In this document: in pieces, positions 28,985-38,835 of the stretch
Layout: each line of letters starts with the position of its first letter
Numbering within the stretch: the first letter of the stretch is position 1
DNA from: an uncultured Pelagibacteraceae bacterium
GTDB taxonomy: Bacteria; Pseudomonadota; Alphaproteobacteria; Pelagibacterales; Pelagibacteraceae
DNA: 64,000 nt
Assembly (NCBI GenBank): GCA_902618855.1
Contig: CACNCD010000002.1
Location: 80,033 to 144,032, forward strand
Direction: 5' to 3'
Notes under the pieces: model-generated
What the model saw: the letters and a program-made list of their open reading frames with translations, nothing else
Told to the model about the DNA's origin: nothing
The model's database searches: none
Position numbers and translations under genes: made by a program

Positions 28985-30851
28985 GAAATCTATTATATAA
29001 ACTTAAGAAACCTCCAAAAGCTAATAATAAGGTAGATATCCAAATCCAAATCATAAAAGGCTTTATTTGATATCTTACATTAAAATATTCCTCTCCTTTT
29101 ATTGTATTCATTACTAAAAATTTATCCTCAAATAAGCTTACTTTAATATCAGCCTCACTAGTAATTATTATAGGTTGATCATAAATTCTTAGCTCTGGAT
29201 TAAACTCATAGATTTTTCTTTTATCCTCTATTGTGAAAGATCCTACAATTGACTGATAGTTTTCTTTTTTAATACTTTTTATAGAACTAAAGCTTATTTT
29301 TGCATTTTCAAAATCAATTTTATCTCCAACCCTTAAATTTGCTGTTACCTCTTTTGATAGAATAGCATTAAGAACAATACTTAAAATTAAAAGACTAAAA
29401 CCAAAATGTGCTATCTTTTTTGAAAAATTATATAAATTTTTTGAAAAAAAATCTTTTATAGTAACAAAAAATAAATAGAGAGATGCTGATAACAAAAGAA
29501 TATTTGTTAAACTTGATTGACCAAATTTATAAAATAAAAAATATGATAAAAATAAAGAAACTAAAAATAAGGTAATAAGTTGAAATTTATTATTTATGTT
29601 CGTTTCTCTTATCCACTTAAAATTAGGACCAATAGACATGAAAACTAAGAAAAAAATTAAAAGAGGCATTATTAGCTTGTTATAAAATGGTGGCCCTACA
29701 GATATTTTATTATCACTAATAACCTCTAAAAAAATTGGATAAACAGTACCAATTAAAACCACTGACAAAAAATACATTAAAAACCAGTTATTAATTAAAA
29801 CTGAAACTTCTTTACTCAAAAAATAAACTTTACTGTTATCTTTTTGATCTTCTTTATTGAAAAAGAAAAAAATTATTAGTGATAAAAATATTAATAAAAA
29901 TAAGAAACTTAAAATAAAAACACCTCTTGTTGGGTCATTTGCAAAAGTATGTACAGAATTTAAAATCCCCGATCTTACCAAAAAGGTCCCACACATGCTT
30001 AAAGTAAAGGTTGCTATAGATAGAATTATTGTCCAGGATTTTAAAATTTCTCTTTTTTCAAAAACTAAAATGCAATGAACTAGAGCTGTTAAGCAAATCC
30101 AAGGCATTAAGGAAACATTCTCGACAGGATCCCAAAACCAAAAACCTCCCCATCCAAGTTCGTAATATGCCCAAATTGAACCTAGCATAATACCTATAGT
30201 TAAAAAAACCCAAGATATTAAAATCCATAATTTAATGTTTTTTGCCCAATCTTTAGAAATATAATTTTCAACTACTGCCGCAAGCGTTGCAGAAAATATC
30301 AATGATGTTCCTACATAACCGACATACAAAATTGGGGGATGAATCGCTAAAGCTGGATCCTGTAAAATTGGATTAAGTCCTAAACCTTCGTTTGGCCTAG
30401 GAAATAAATAATTAAAAGGATTTGATGTAAATAAAACAAATGAGAAAAAACCAATTATAATCACTTGTTGAAAAACCAAAGTTAAAGCCCTGTATTGTTT
30501 CGGTTCGCCTCGAGAACTAAGTAAAAATAAGAATAAAAATAAAGTTAAAACTAATAACCAAAGTAACAAGCTACCCTCATGATTCCCCCATGTACCTGAT
30601 ATTTTGTAAAAAATTGGTTTATTAGTATGTGAATTATTAAAAACAGTTTCATTGCTAAAATCAGATATAACAAAACAAATTACCAAACTAGTAAAACTAA
30701 TGATTACAAAAAAAAGTTGTAAAAAAGATAAAGAGAAAATACGTTTGTCTATAACTTTTAAGTAATAACTTTTTAAAGATATTGTAAAAATTAAAATCGA
30801 ACTTACAAGTCCCATTATCAAAGAATAAAAGCCTATATGATTAGCTAACAA
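28974..30851 (-). CDS. ccmF: Heme lyase CcmF
   Basis: GTWGNHEGSLLLWLL, GWGGFWFWDPVENVSLMPWI. Confidence 0.96.
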   Translation of the reverse strand: MLANHIGFYSLIMGLVSSILIFTISLKSYYLKVIDKRIFSLSFLQLFFVIISFTSLVICFVISDFSNETVFNNSHTNKPIFYKISGTWGNHEGSLLLWLLVLTLFLFLFLLSSRGEPKQYRALTLVFQQVIIIGFFSFVLFTSNPFNYLFPRPNEGLGLNPILQDPALAIHPPILYVGYVGTSLIFSATLAAVVENYISKDWAKNIKLWILISWVFLTIGIMLGSIWAYYELGWGGFWFWDPVENVSLMPWICLTALVHCILVFEKREILKSWTIILSIATFTLSMCGTFLVRSGILNSVHTFANDPTRGVFILSFLFLLIFLSLIIFFFFNKEDQKDNSKVYFLSKEVSVLINNWFLMYFLSVVLIGTVYPIFLEVISDNKISVGPPFYNKLIMPLLIFFLVFMSIGPNFKWIRETNINNKFQLITLFLVSLFLSYFLFYKFGQSSLTNILLLSASLYLFFVTIKDFFSKNLYNFSKKIAHFGFSLLILSIVLNAILSKEVTANLRVGDKIDFENAKISFSSIKSIKKENYQSIVGSFTIEDKRKIYEFNPELRIYDQPIIITSEADIKVSLFEDKFLVMNTIKGEEYFNVRYQIKPFMIWIWISTLLLAFGGFLSLYNRFHEK

Positions 30852-30852
30852 T

Positions 30853-31269
30853 TTATTTTTCTCCTAAAGCTTCTTTTACTTCTGGTGGCATATAATTTTC
30901 ATCATGTTTCGCTAAAATTTTTACAGCTTTAAAATAATTTCTATCTTCTAAAAATCCCTCTGCTACAACTCCTTTATTTTCTGCAAATAAATTTGGGACT
31001 GATCCTGAATAACTTACACTAATCTCATTTTTAAAATCTGTAATAACAAAGTTTATTTTCTCGGAGCTTATACTTATAGATTTGTCTTTCACCATCCCAC
31101 CAACTCTAATTTTTTTAGTATCTATAGTTTTTAAAACCTTAACATCGGTTGGTGAAAGAAAAAAAACTACATCTTTTTCTAAAGATTTTAAAATTAAAAA
31201 AACTGATAGTATCGCTGATAAAATAATTGCTAATAGGAATAAAATTCTTAATTTAACCTTTTTTACCAT
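30853..31269 (-). CDS. ccmE: Heme chaperone CcmE
   Basis: [42 protein letters not shown]. Confidence 0.95.
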   Translation of the reverse strand: MVKKVKLRILFLLAIILSAILSVFLILKSLEKDVVFFLSPTDVKVLKTIDTKKIRVGGMVKDKSISISSEKINFVITDFKNEISVSYSGSVPNLFAENKGVVAEGFLEDRNYFKAVKILAKHDENYMPPEVKEALGEK

Positions 31270-31283
31270 TTTAGGATATTAGA

Positions 31284-31517
31284 TTAAATTTTAGTAATTG
31301 AGTTATTTAACAGTATTTCTTTATTTATTTTTTGATCCTTGGCGATTTCTATCTTTTCTTCACTTAAGGATCCAAATTTAAGAATATATTTTTTCTGTTC
31401 TTTCAAAAGTTCAAGTTTAGTTAATAAATATAATGACGTGAAACTTGCCAGGGTAAAAAAAAATGAAGACCAAACATACAGTCCATACCCTTTCATTGAA
31501 ATTAGTTCATTAATCAT
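31284..31517 (-). CDS. ccmD: Heme exporter protein CcmD
   Basis: Small single-TM protein (YGLYVWSSFFFTLASF) between ccmC and ccmE. Confidence 0.75.
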   Translation of the reverse strand: MINELISMKGYGLYVWSSFFFTLASFTSLYLLTKLELLKEQKKYILKFGSLSEEKIEIAKDQKINKEILLNNSITKI

Positions 31518-32221
31518 AATCTATCTAATCCTTTATTTTTTATCTTTATCATTTCCGTATTAAATTTCATCAAAAAAATCAACAAGGAGAATAGGGCAAA
31601 TGCCGCAGTCATGATAAATAATGGTAATAACATAGATGAGTGAATAGTTGAATCGCTTAAAATTTTTATTGATTGACCTTGATGCAAAGTATTCCACCAA
31701 TTAACAGAAAACTTTATTATGGGAATATTTATTGCACCTATAATGGCAATTAAGGAACTTATTTTTATTGCTCTCTCTTTATTCTCAATAACCTTCCATG
31801 ACAACAAGTATATTAAGTAGAACAAAGCTAAAATTAACATAGATGTAATTCTTGCATCCCAAGCCCACCATGTTCCCCAGGTTGGCTTTCCCCATATTGC
31901 TCCAGTTACTAAAGCAATTATACTAAAAATAAATCCTGATGGAGCTAAGCTTTTTGATATTAAAAAAAAAGTTTTATTTTTAAAAATAAAAATACTTAAT
32001 GATAAAAATGCTAAAACTGAAAATATACCTAAAGCCATCCACGCAGCAGGAACATGAACATACATTATTCTAACCGAGTGACTTTGTTTATAATCCTCAG
32101 GAGATAGGATTAAAGCCTCAGTAAGTCCAATCGTTAAAACAACGATAAACAAAATAGATATAAATTTTGTTAATTTAGAAGCAATTTCAAATATTTGATT
32201 TGGCTTTAAAAGTTTAAACAT
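31514..32221 (-). CDS. ccmC: Heme exporter protein CcmC
   Basis: MYVHVPAAWMAL, GKPTWGTWWAWDARITSMLIL. Confidence 0.96.
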   Translation of the reverse strand: MFKLLKPNQIFEIASKLTKFISILFIVVLTIGLTEALILSPEDYKQSHSVRIMYVHVPAAWMALGIFSVLAFLSLSIFIFKNKTFFLISKSLAPSGFIFSIIALVTGAIWGKPTWGTWWAWDARITSMLILALFYLIYLLSWKVIENKERAIKISSLIAIIGAINIPIIKFSVNWWNTLHQGQSIKILSDSTIHSSMLLPLFIMTAAFALFSLLIFLMKFNTEMIKIKNKGLDRL

Positions 32222-32261
32222 TTTGGGTTAATTATATTATTAAAGAAGATTTTTTAAATTA

Positions 32262-32350
32262 TTTTTTTAAAAAACTCTGATCAAGAATGCTGAGGGAGAT
32301 AATAATAAGGGAAGTTTATGCATTCCTGACCAGAATAAGAATAATCTATA
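32262..32350 (-). ncRNA. Candidate sRNA 3' end / intrinsic terminator-like hairpin between hspQ and ccmC
   Basis: Minus-strand stem CUGGUCAGGAAUGC (32333-32320) with GCAUUCUUGAUCAG (32290-32277): 14 bp with 2 G-U, plus an outer U-A pair; 29-nt loop AUAAACUUCCCUUAUUAUUAUCUCCCUCA; followed by AGUUUUUU. The boundaries are estimates. Confidence 0.5.
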
Positions 32351-32402
32351 ATAATCTTATGTCTAAGGTTTGCGATAAATGTGTTTAAAAAGTGACCTTT
32401 AA

Positions 32403-32723
32403 CTAATTAGATGGCTTAAAATAAGTTGAGCCTTTTTTACCTGAAAATATTTCATTAATTAAAGGATGTTTTATAGGCTCATCTGAATCGTCATTAAGCA
32501 AATTCTGTTCTGAAACATATGCCTCATATGTTATCTCATCATTTTCAGCCAATAAATGATAAAAAGGCTGATCTTTCCTTGGTCTTACATTTTTAGGAAT
32601 AGATTGATACCATTCCTCTGAGTTATTAAACTCAAAATCAACATCATAAATAACTCCTCTGAAATCAAAGTGCTTATGTTTGACTACATCTCCAATGGAA
32701 AATTTTGCTTTTTGAACAGGCAT
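32403..32723 (-). CDS. hspQ: Heat shock protein HspQ
   Basis: AKFSIGDVVKHKHFDFRGVIYDVD, WYHLLAEN-like YHLLAENDEITYEAYVSEQNL. Confidence 0.9.
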   Translation of the reverse strand: MPVQKAKFSIGDVVKHKHFDFRGVIYDVDFEFNNSEEWYQSIPKNVRPRKDQPFYHLLAENDEITYEAYVSEQNLLNDDSDEPIKHPLINEIFSGKKGSTYFKPSN

Positions 32724-32802
32724 TAATATAAATATGGATATTTAAAAATAAAAATCAATAAAAAAAATTATAAAACTTTTATTAATATGTTAATATCTAT
32801 GT

Positions 32803-33354
32803 GTGAATAAATCTTTTGTTAAATTTGTCACAGATTTTGGACCTTTAGTTGTCTTTTTCTTTTTTTATTACAATAGTGACAAAAATCTCAAAATTGCAAT
32901 TCCCCCATTCATCTTAGCAACAATTATTTCTTTAATCATTGTGTGGTTTATTGAAAAAAAAATACCAATGGTTCCATTAATAAGCGGAGTTTTAATAACT
33001 TTTTTTGGTGGTCTTACAATTTATTTTGATAATGCTATTTTTATTTATATTAAACCGACAATTATAAATATATTGTTTGGTTTAACTTTGCTTTTTGGTA
33101 AGTTTGTCACTGATGAGCCTATTTTAAAAAAACTAATGGGAAAGTCTATTTCGATAACTCATCAAGGTTGGGAATTATTAAATAAAAGATGGATGTATTT
33201 TTTTTTCTTTATTGCTATATTAAACGAGCTTGTGTGGAGAACACAATCTGAGGAATTTTGGGTAAATTTTAAAGTATGGGGATTATTGCCCATAACTTTT
33301 ATATTTACAGCCTTCCAAGTTCCACTGATAAGTAAACATAAGATTAATGAATAG
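32803..33354 (+). CDS. Septation protein A / YciB family inner membrane protein (GTG start)
   Basis: FVTDFGPLVVFFFFYY, LFGKPILK-like LLFGKFVTDEPILKKLMG, LNELVWRTQSEEFWVNFKVWG. Confidence 0.9.
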   Translation: MNKSFVKFVTDFGPLVVFFFFYYNSDKNLKIAIPPFILATIISLIIVWFIEKKIPMVPLISGVLITFFGGLTIYFDNAIFIYIKPTIINILFGLTLLFGKFVTDEPILKKLMGKSISITHQGWELLNKRWMYFFFFIAILNELVWRTQSEEFWVNFKVWGLLPITFIFTAFQVPLISKHKINE

Positions 33355-33691
33355 AAATTTAAAATTAGTAATCAACAATTCATCAAAAAGTGTAGAAAGA
33401 AAATATTTTTTTGAGAGAGATGAGTTAAAGATCATTTTAGATTTATATGCTCAAATGGTATCTAAAGGATCTTGGAAAGACTATGGCCTTACAATATCAA
33501 GCAGACAGATTGGTTTTGATGTGTTTAAAAATTCTACAGAAAATGCAATGTACAAAATATGTAAAAATCTTAAACCAAGTAATAAAAACCTAAAATATAC
33601 AGTAACTGATTCAAGAGGTAAAATTCTTAAAAATTCTAATAATTTAGATAGTATGTTAAGGAATACTAATTGGAAAAAATTAACTGGTTAA
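33347..33691 (+). CDS. DUF2794-type conserved protein
   Basis: FFERDELKIILDLYAQMVSKGSWKDYGLTISSRQIGFDVFKNSTENAMYKICK. Confidence 0.75.
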   Translation: MNRNLKLVINNSSKSVERKYFFERDELKIILDLYAQMVSKGSWKDYGLTISSRQIGFDVFKNSTENAMYKICKNLKPSNKNLKYTVTDSRGKILKNSNNLDSMLRNTNWKKLTG

Positions 33692-34447
33692 TTATCTTCT
33701 CTGACCGAAAAGCCTTAAAAGCATTATAAAAAGATTTATGAAGTCTAAATAAAGAGTTAAAGCTCCCATGACAGCTTTTTTTCCAATTATCTCTCCACTG
33801 TCAGTTGCTGCATACATATTTTTAATTTTTTGAGTATCATAAGCTGTTAGACCTACAAATATTAGAACTCCTAAAATCGAAATTATAAAATACATCATTG
33901 AAGATTTTAGAAAAATATTTACCAGTGAAGCAATTATAATTCCAATTAAACCCATAAATAAAAAAGATCCAAGCTTAGTAAGATCTCTTTTAGTTGTGTA
34001 TCCGTATAGGCTCATAGCACCAAATGTTGCTGAGGTAATAAAAAAAACTCTTGCTACACTTACTCCAGTATAAACTAACAAAATCCATGATAACGATAGT
34101 CCCATTAAAGACGCGAAAATCCAAAAAACAGTCTGTGCTTTTGTGGAGCTCATTTTATTTATTCCAAAACTCATGTAAAAGACAACACCAAGAGGCGCTA
34201 ACATAACTATCCATTTAAGACCTGAAAAAAATAAAGCATTTCCAAAACTCGTAAATCCAGTTATTGCTCCATTTACATCTGTAACAACTGAAGTTTTAAA
34301 AGAGATAAGAGCTATAATCCCTGTTAACAAAATACCAGTTGCCATATAGTTGTAAACTTTGAGCATGTATGATCTTAAACCTGCATCCCAAACTACAGAC
34401 TTTTTAGCAGCAGTCGCTTGAAAAATATTTTGTCTATTAAAATCCAT
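33692..34447 (-). CDS. Bax inhibitor-1/YccA family membrane protein
   Basis: 7-TM protein; LKVYNYMATGILLTGI, GLTAYDTQKIKNMY, GALTLYLDFINLFIMLLRLFGQRR. Confidence 0.94.
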   Translation of the reverse strand: MDFNRQNIFQATAAKKSVVWDAGLRSYMLKVYNYMATGILLTGIIALISFKTSVVTDVNGAITGFTSFGNALFFSGLKWIVMLAPLGVVFYMSFGINKMSSTKAQTVFWIFASLMGLSLSWILLVYTGVSVARVFFITSATFGAMSLYGYTTKRDLTKLGSFLFMGLIGIIIASLVNIFLKSSMMYFIISILGVLIFVGLTAYDTQKIKNMYAATDSGEIIGKKAVMGALTLYLDFINLFIMLLRLFGQRR

Positions 34448-34506
34448 AAATTATATATAGTAATTTTTTAACAAATATTCAAGAAGTCAAAATAATTGTA
34501 ATTTTT

Positions 34507-35544
34507 ATGAACTATAAAAAACTAGGAAATACTGACTTAAATGTAAGCACAATATGTCTCGGTACAATGACTTGGGGAGAACAAAATACTCAAGATGAAG
34601 CTTTTGAACAAATGGATTATGCTCTGAGTAAAGGAGTAAATTTTTGGGATACAGCTGAACTATATTCAATCCCTCCTAAACCTGAAACTTTCGGTCATAC
34701 AGAATTAATTATAGGGAATTGGTTTAAAAAAACGAAAAAAAGAAATGAGGTAATTATTGCTACTAAAGTTTGTGGTCCTATGAGATCTTATGTTAGAGGT
34801 GGAGGAAACCAATATGGAATAAAAAATATTACAGAGGCATTAGAGGGAAGTTTAAAAAGATTACAGACTGATTTCATTGATCTTTATCAGTTACACTGGC
34901 CCGAAAGAAATACCAATATGTTCGGAAGACTTGGATATGAACATAATGATGATGGTAATTGGAATAAATTTGAGGATATTTTGGGAACTTTGAAAAAATT
35001 CATTGATGCTGGCAAAATAAGATACATAGGTTTATCAAATGAGACACCATGGGGAACTAAAAAGTTTCTAGAAATTTCAAAAGAAAAAAATCTCCCAAGA
35101 ATGATGTCTGTCCAGAATCCATATAATTTATTAAATAGGACTTATGAAGTAGGTTTAGCTGAAATTTCCATTCGTGATAAAATAGGACTATTAGCATATT
35201 CACCTTTGGCAATAGGATATTTAAGTGGAAAATATAGAAATAATAAAATTCCTAAAAATTCAAGATTAGATCATGATGGGGATTTTTGGACTAGATATAA
35301 CAAACCAAATGCAGAAAAAGCTGTTGAGGCATACTATCAAATATCAAAAAAAAATAACATTGATATGGCTCAAATGTCTTTAAAGTTTTGTGAAATTCAG
35401 CCATTTGTTACTAGTGTAATTATTGGCGCTACAACTATGCAGCAGTTGAAAACTGATATAGAAAGTGTAAATGTAAAATTAACAGATGAAATTATTAAAG
35501 AAATTAATAAAGTACAAAAAATATACCCAAACCCATGTCCATAA
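34507..35544 (+). CDS. Aldo/keto reductase (Tas-like)
   Basis: CLGTMTWGEQNTQDEAFEQMDYAL, NFWDTAELYSIPP, DFIDLYQLHWPER. Confidence 0.92.
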   Translation: MNYKKLGNTDLNVSTICLGTMTWGEQNTQDEAFEQMDYALSKGVNFWDTAELYSIPPKPETFGHTELIIGNWFKKTKKRNEVIIATKVCGPMRSYVRGGGNQYGIKNITEALEGSLKRLQTDFIDLYQLHWPERNTNMFGRLGYEHNDDGNWNKFEDILGTLKKFIDAGKIRYIGLSNETPWGTKKFLEISKEKNLPRMMSVQNPYNLLNRTYEVGLAEISIRDKIGLLAYSPLAIGYLSGKYRNNKIPKNSRLDHDGDFWTRYNKPNAEKAVEAYYQISKKNNIDMAQMSLKFCEIQPFVTSVIIGATTMQQLKTDIESVNVKLTDEIIKEINKVQKIYPNPCP

Positions 35545-36041
35545 TTAAAAATTTAATATTAGTATCTTTTATACTGCTTAACATGAATCTTGTGAATGCA
35601 GAGGAAATAAAAAAGGTTTTGAAAAACAAAGATTGGGAGGCATACGTTGTTAATAATGAAAACGGCAAAATTTGTTTTGCTCAGTCTGTCCCAATTTTGC
35701 AAGCTCCAAAAAAAAATACTAGGGAAGCAAGACTTTTTGTAACTTTTAGACCAAACGAAAAAATTTCTGATGAAATAAGTATTACATCTGGATATGAATA
35801 TAATAAAAAAAATTCTATCATGGCAAGATCTGGTAAATACAAATATAAATTTGATATATCTCAAGATAACTTTGCTTGGATTGCTAATAATACAAAAGAA
35901 AAAAAAATGATTAAAACCATGAAAAGGGGATCAAGAATTATGGTCACTGGTTATAATCAAAAAGGTTCACAAACAATTGATCATTATTCTCTGTTAGGAT
36001 TTACAAAAGCTTACAATTCCGCAAAAAAAAGTTGTAGTTAA
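35535..36041 (+). CDS. Invasion-associated locus B (IalB) family secreted protein
   Basis: Signal peptide; DWEAY...ICFAQSVP, LFVTFRPNEKISDEISITSGYEY, MKRGSRIMVTGYNQKGSQTIDHYSLLGFTKA. Confidence 0.8.
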   Translation: MSIIKNLILVSFILLNMNLVNAEEIKKVLKNKDWEAYVVNNENGKICFAQSVPILQAPKKNTREARLFVTFRPNEKISDEISITSGYEYNKKNSIMARSGKYKYKFDISQDNFAWIANNTKEKKMIKTMKRGSRIMVTGYNQKGSQTIDHYSLLGFTKAYNSAKKSCS

Positions 36042-36049
36042 AAAAATAA

Positions 36050-37231
36050 ATGAAATTTAAAAAAAGAATTGTTCTCGCTTACTCGGGAGGTTTAGACACA
36101 TCTATAATTTTGAAGTGGCTACAAGAAAACTATAATGCTGAGGTAATTTGCTATACCGCAGATATTGGTCAGAAAATTGATAAAATAAAAATATATAAAA
36201 ACGCAAAAAAATTAGGTGTTAAAAAAATTATTATTGAAGATCTTAAAAATATTTTTGTCAAAGATTATGTTTTTCCTATGTTAAGAGGTCATGCTATGTA
36301 CGAAGGTGTTTATTTGCTCGGAACTTCAATAGCTAGACCTTTGATTGCTAAAAGACAAATAGCAATTGCAAAAAAATTTAAAGCTTATGCTGTTTCGCAT
36401 GGGTCTACAGGTAAAGGAAATGACCAAGTTAGATTTGAGTTAGGCTATTATTATTTTGGACCTAAAATTAAAATAATTGCTCCTTGGCGAGAATGGGATT
36501 TAAGTTCTAGAAGTGATTTAATTAAATATGCGGAAAGAAAAAATATTACTATTCCAAAAGATAAAAAAGGGTCACCACCATTTTCAATAGATGATAATAT
36601 TTTTCATACATCAACTGAAGGAAAAGTTTTAGAAAATCCAAAAAACCCAGCTCCTGAGTATATTTTTCAAAGAACTAACTCTCTTGAAAAATCTCCAAAT
36701 AAGCAAACAATAGTGAGTGTTGGTTTCAAAAATGGAGACCCTATTTCTGTAAATGGAAAAAAATTATCGCCAGGAAAACTTTTAGAAAAACTAAATAATC
36801 TTGCAGGAAAAAATGGAATTGGAAGAGTTGATTTGGTCGAAAACAGGTTTATTGGTATAAAATCTAGAGGTGTATATGAAACTCCAGGCGGAACTATACT
36901 AATGGTAGCGCACAGGGCAATTGAGTCTGTTACCTTAGACAAAAAAACGATGCACAAGAAAGATCAAGTGATGCCGCGTTATGCTGAATTAATTTACAAT
37001 GGATACTGGTATTCAAAAGAAAGATATAAAATTCAAAAAATTGTAGATTTGAAAAAAAATAAAGTAAATGGTTTGGTTAAGTTAAAGTTGTATAAAGGAA
37101 ATATAACAATTATTTCAAGACAAACAAAAAGCTCAGCTTATTCAATGAAGAAAGTTTCATTTGAGGAAAATAAAACTTTTAATAAGTCAAATGTCGAAAG
37201 ATTTATTAATTTTCATAAAAAAAAACTATAA
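36050..37231 (+). CDS. argG: Argininosuccinate synthase
   Basis: VLAYSGGLDTSIILKWLQENY, SHGSTGKGNDQVRFE. Confidence 0.97.
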   Translation: MKFKKRIVLAYSGGLDTSIILKWLQENYNAEVICYTADIGQKIDKIKIYKNAKKLGVKKIIIEDLKNIFVKDYVFPMLRGHAMYEGVYLLGTSIARPLIAKRQIAIAKKFKAYAVSHGSTGKGNDQVRFELGYYYFGPKIKIIAPWREWDLSSRSDLIKYAERKNITIPKDKKGSPPFSIDDNIFHTSTEGKVLENPKNPAPEYIFQRTNSLEKSPNKQTIVSVGFKNGDPISVNGKKLSPGKLLEKLNNLAGKNGIGRVDLVENRFIGIKSRGVYETPGGTILMVAHRAIESVTLDKKTMHKKDQVMPRYAELIYNGYWYSKERYKIQKIVDLKKNKVNGLVKLKLYKGNITIISRQTKSSAYSMKKVSFEENKTFNKSNVERFINFHKKKL

Positions 37232-37307
37232 AATTCATTAAAAATAGTTGCGTCAACAAGTGCTAGTTTTTAATAGAAATTAATGTATATAAATAATTAT
37301 CTTTATT

Positions 37308-37691
37308 ATGGAAAATATTACAAAAAACTTACAACTTGGTCTTTTAACAATAATTTTAATTAGTACAGTTATTGCCGTTGGAATAGAAATTAAAACTATG
37401 TATATAAATCAATCTGTTACATTGGCTGACTTGCTATTAATGTTTCTATATCTAGAGGTTTTGGCAATGGTCAGAGTTTTTTGGAGCCAACAATCAATTA
37501 GTATTACTCTGCCATTATTAATTGCTATTACTGCACTATCTCGATTTATTATTTTACAGGGGAAAGAAATGGATCCTTCGGGGTTAGTTTACGAAGCTGT
37601 TGCCATAGCTTTAATTGCCTCAGCAATTGTAATTTTAAGATTAAGACATAGTGACAAACTTGGAATTAAACCTAAAAATAAAAGAAAATAA
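37308..37691 (+). CDS. Phosphate-starvation-inducible PsiE family protein
   Basis: 4-TM protein; LLLMFLYLEVLAMVRVFW. Confidence 0.8.
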   Translation: MENITKNLQLGLLTIILISTVIAVGIEIKTMYINQSVTLADLLLMFLYLEVLAMVRVFWSQQSISITLPLLIAITALSRFIILQGKEMDPSGLVYEAVAIALIASAIVILRLRHSDKLGIKPKNKRK

Positions 37692-37692
37692 T

Positions 37693-38538
37693 TTATTTCT
37701 GAACTCTTTTAAAACACTCAATAGTATTTTTAAGTAAGCAGGCAATAGTCATGGGTCCAACACCGCCTGGAACAGGTGTTAAAGCTTTTGCATTTTTTGA
37801 AACCTCTTCAAATGCTACATCTCCAACAATACCTTTGTCAGTTTTATTAATTCCAACATCAATTACTATTGCATCTTTTTTTACCCAGTCTCCTTTTACA
37901 AGTTCGGGTATTCCAACTGCTGCAACAATTATATCACCTTTTAAACACTCACTTTTTAGATCTTTTGTTTTAGAATGTGTAATTGTGACTGTACAATTTT
38001 CTTTAAGTAGAAGTTGTGTCATTGGCTTTCCATTTAAATTTGACCTTCCAACAACAACAGCTTTTTTTCCATTTAGATTTGGCTCAATTTTTTTAATTAG
38101 CAAATAACATCCAAGTGGAGTACAGGGAATAGAGCTCTCATATCCAGAAGACAAATTTCCAACGTTCATTGGATGAAATCCATCTACATCTTTGCTTGGT
38201 AAAATTTTTTCAATAACTTTTTGCTTATCAATATGTTTTGGAAGAGGAAGCTGAACTAATATACCTGAAACACTTTCATCATTATTTAGCTCTTCAATTT
38301 TATTTAAAACTGTTTTTTCATCGACTGTTTCTGGATATCTAATTACTTCAGATTTTAAACCAACTTCATTAGCTGATTTTTCTTTATTTTTCACATAAAT
38401 CTTGCTGGGCGCTAATTCTCCAATTAAAATTACAGTCAATCCCGGTACTTTATTATATTTTGATTTAAGTTCTAAAACTTCTTGCTTTAACTTTTCTCTA
38501 AGTTCAGCTGCTTCTTTTTTGCCGTCAATTAAAATCAT
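37693..38538 (-). CDS. folD: Bifunctional methylenetetrahydrofolate dehydrogenase/cyclohydrolase
   Basis: GILVQLPLPKHID, KDVDGFHPMNVG, VVGRSNLNGKPMTQLL, TPVPGGVGPMTIACLL. Confidence 0.97.
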   Translation of the reverse strand: MILIDGKKEAAELREKLKQEVLELKSKYNKVPGLTVILIGELAPSKIYVKNKEKSANEVGLKSEVIRYPETVDEKTVLNKIEELNNDESVSGILVQLPLPKHIDKQKVIEKILPSKDVDGFHPMNVGNLSSGYESSIPCTPLGCYLLIKKIEPNLNGKKAVVVGRSNLNGKPMTQLLLKENCTVTITHSKTKDLKSECLKGDIIVAAVGIPELVKGDWVKKDAIVIDVGINKTDKGIVGDVAFEEVSKNAKALTPVPGGVGPMTIACLLKNTIECFKRVQK

Positions 38539-38544
38539 AATTTG

Positions 38545-38835
38545 CTAAAATATTATTGGCGCTATGTAGAGCTTCATACACATTTCTATAAACCAAATCA
38601 ATAAAAGTAATATAATTGGAGATATATCAAGATTACCTAAATTTGGTAAAAAACGCCGAATTTTATTTAAAATCGGATCAGTTAAACGATATGTAAATTC
38701 TAAAATTGAATAAACAAATCTATTTTGTGTATTTAAAACATTGAAAGCAATCAACCAACTAATGATTACATTTGCTATTACAACATAGGAATATAGTTTT
38801 AAAATTTGAAGAACTAAATAAAAAATAGCAATCAT
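38545..38835 (-). CDS. YggT family membrane protein
   Basis: LKLYSYVVIANVIISWL, RLTDPILNKIRRFLPNLGNLDISPIILLLLIW. Confidence 0.88.
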   Translation of the reverse strand: MIAIFYLVLQILKLYSYVVIANVIISWLIAFNVLNTQNRFVYSILEFTYRLTDPILNKIRRFLPNLGNLDISPIILLLLIWFIEMCMKLYIAPIIF

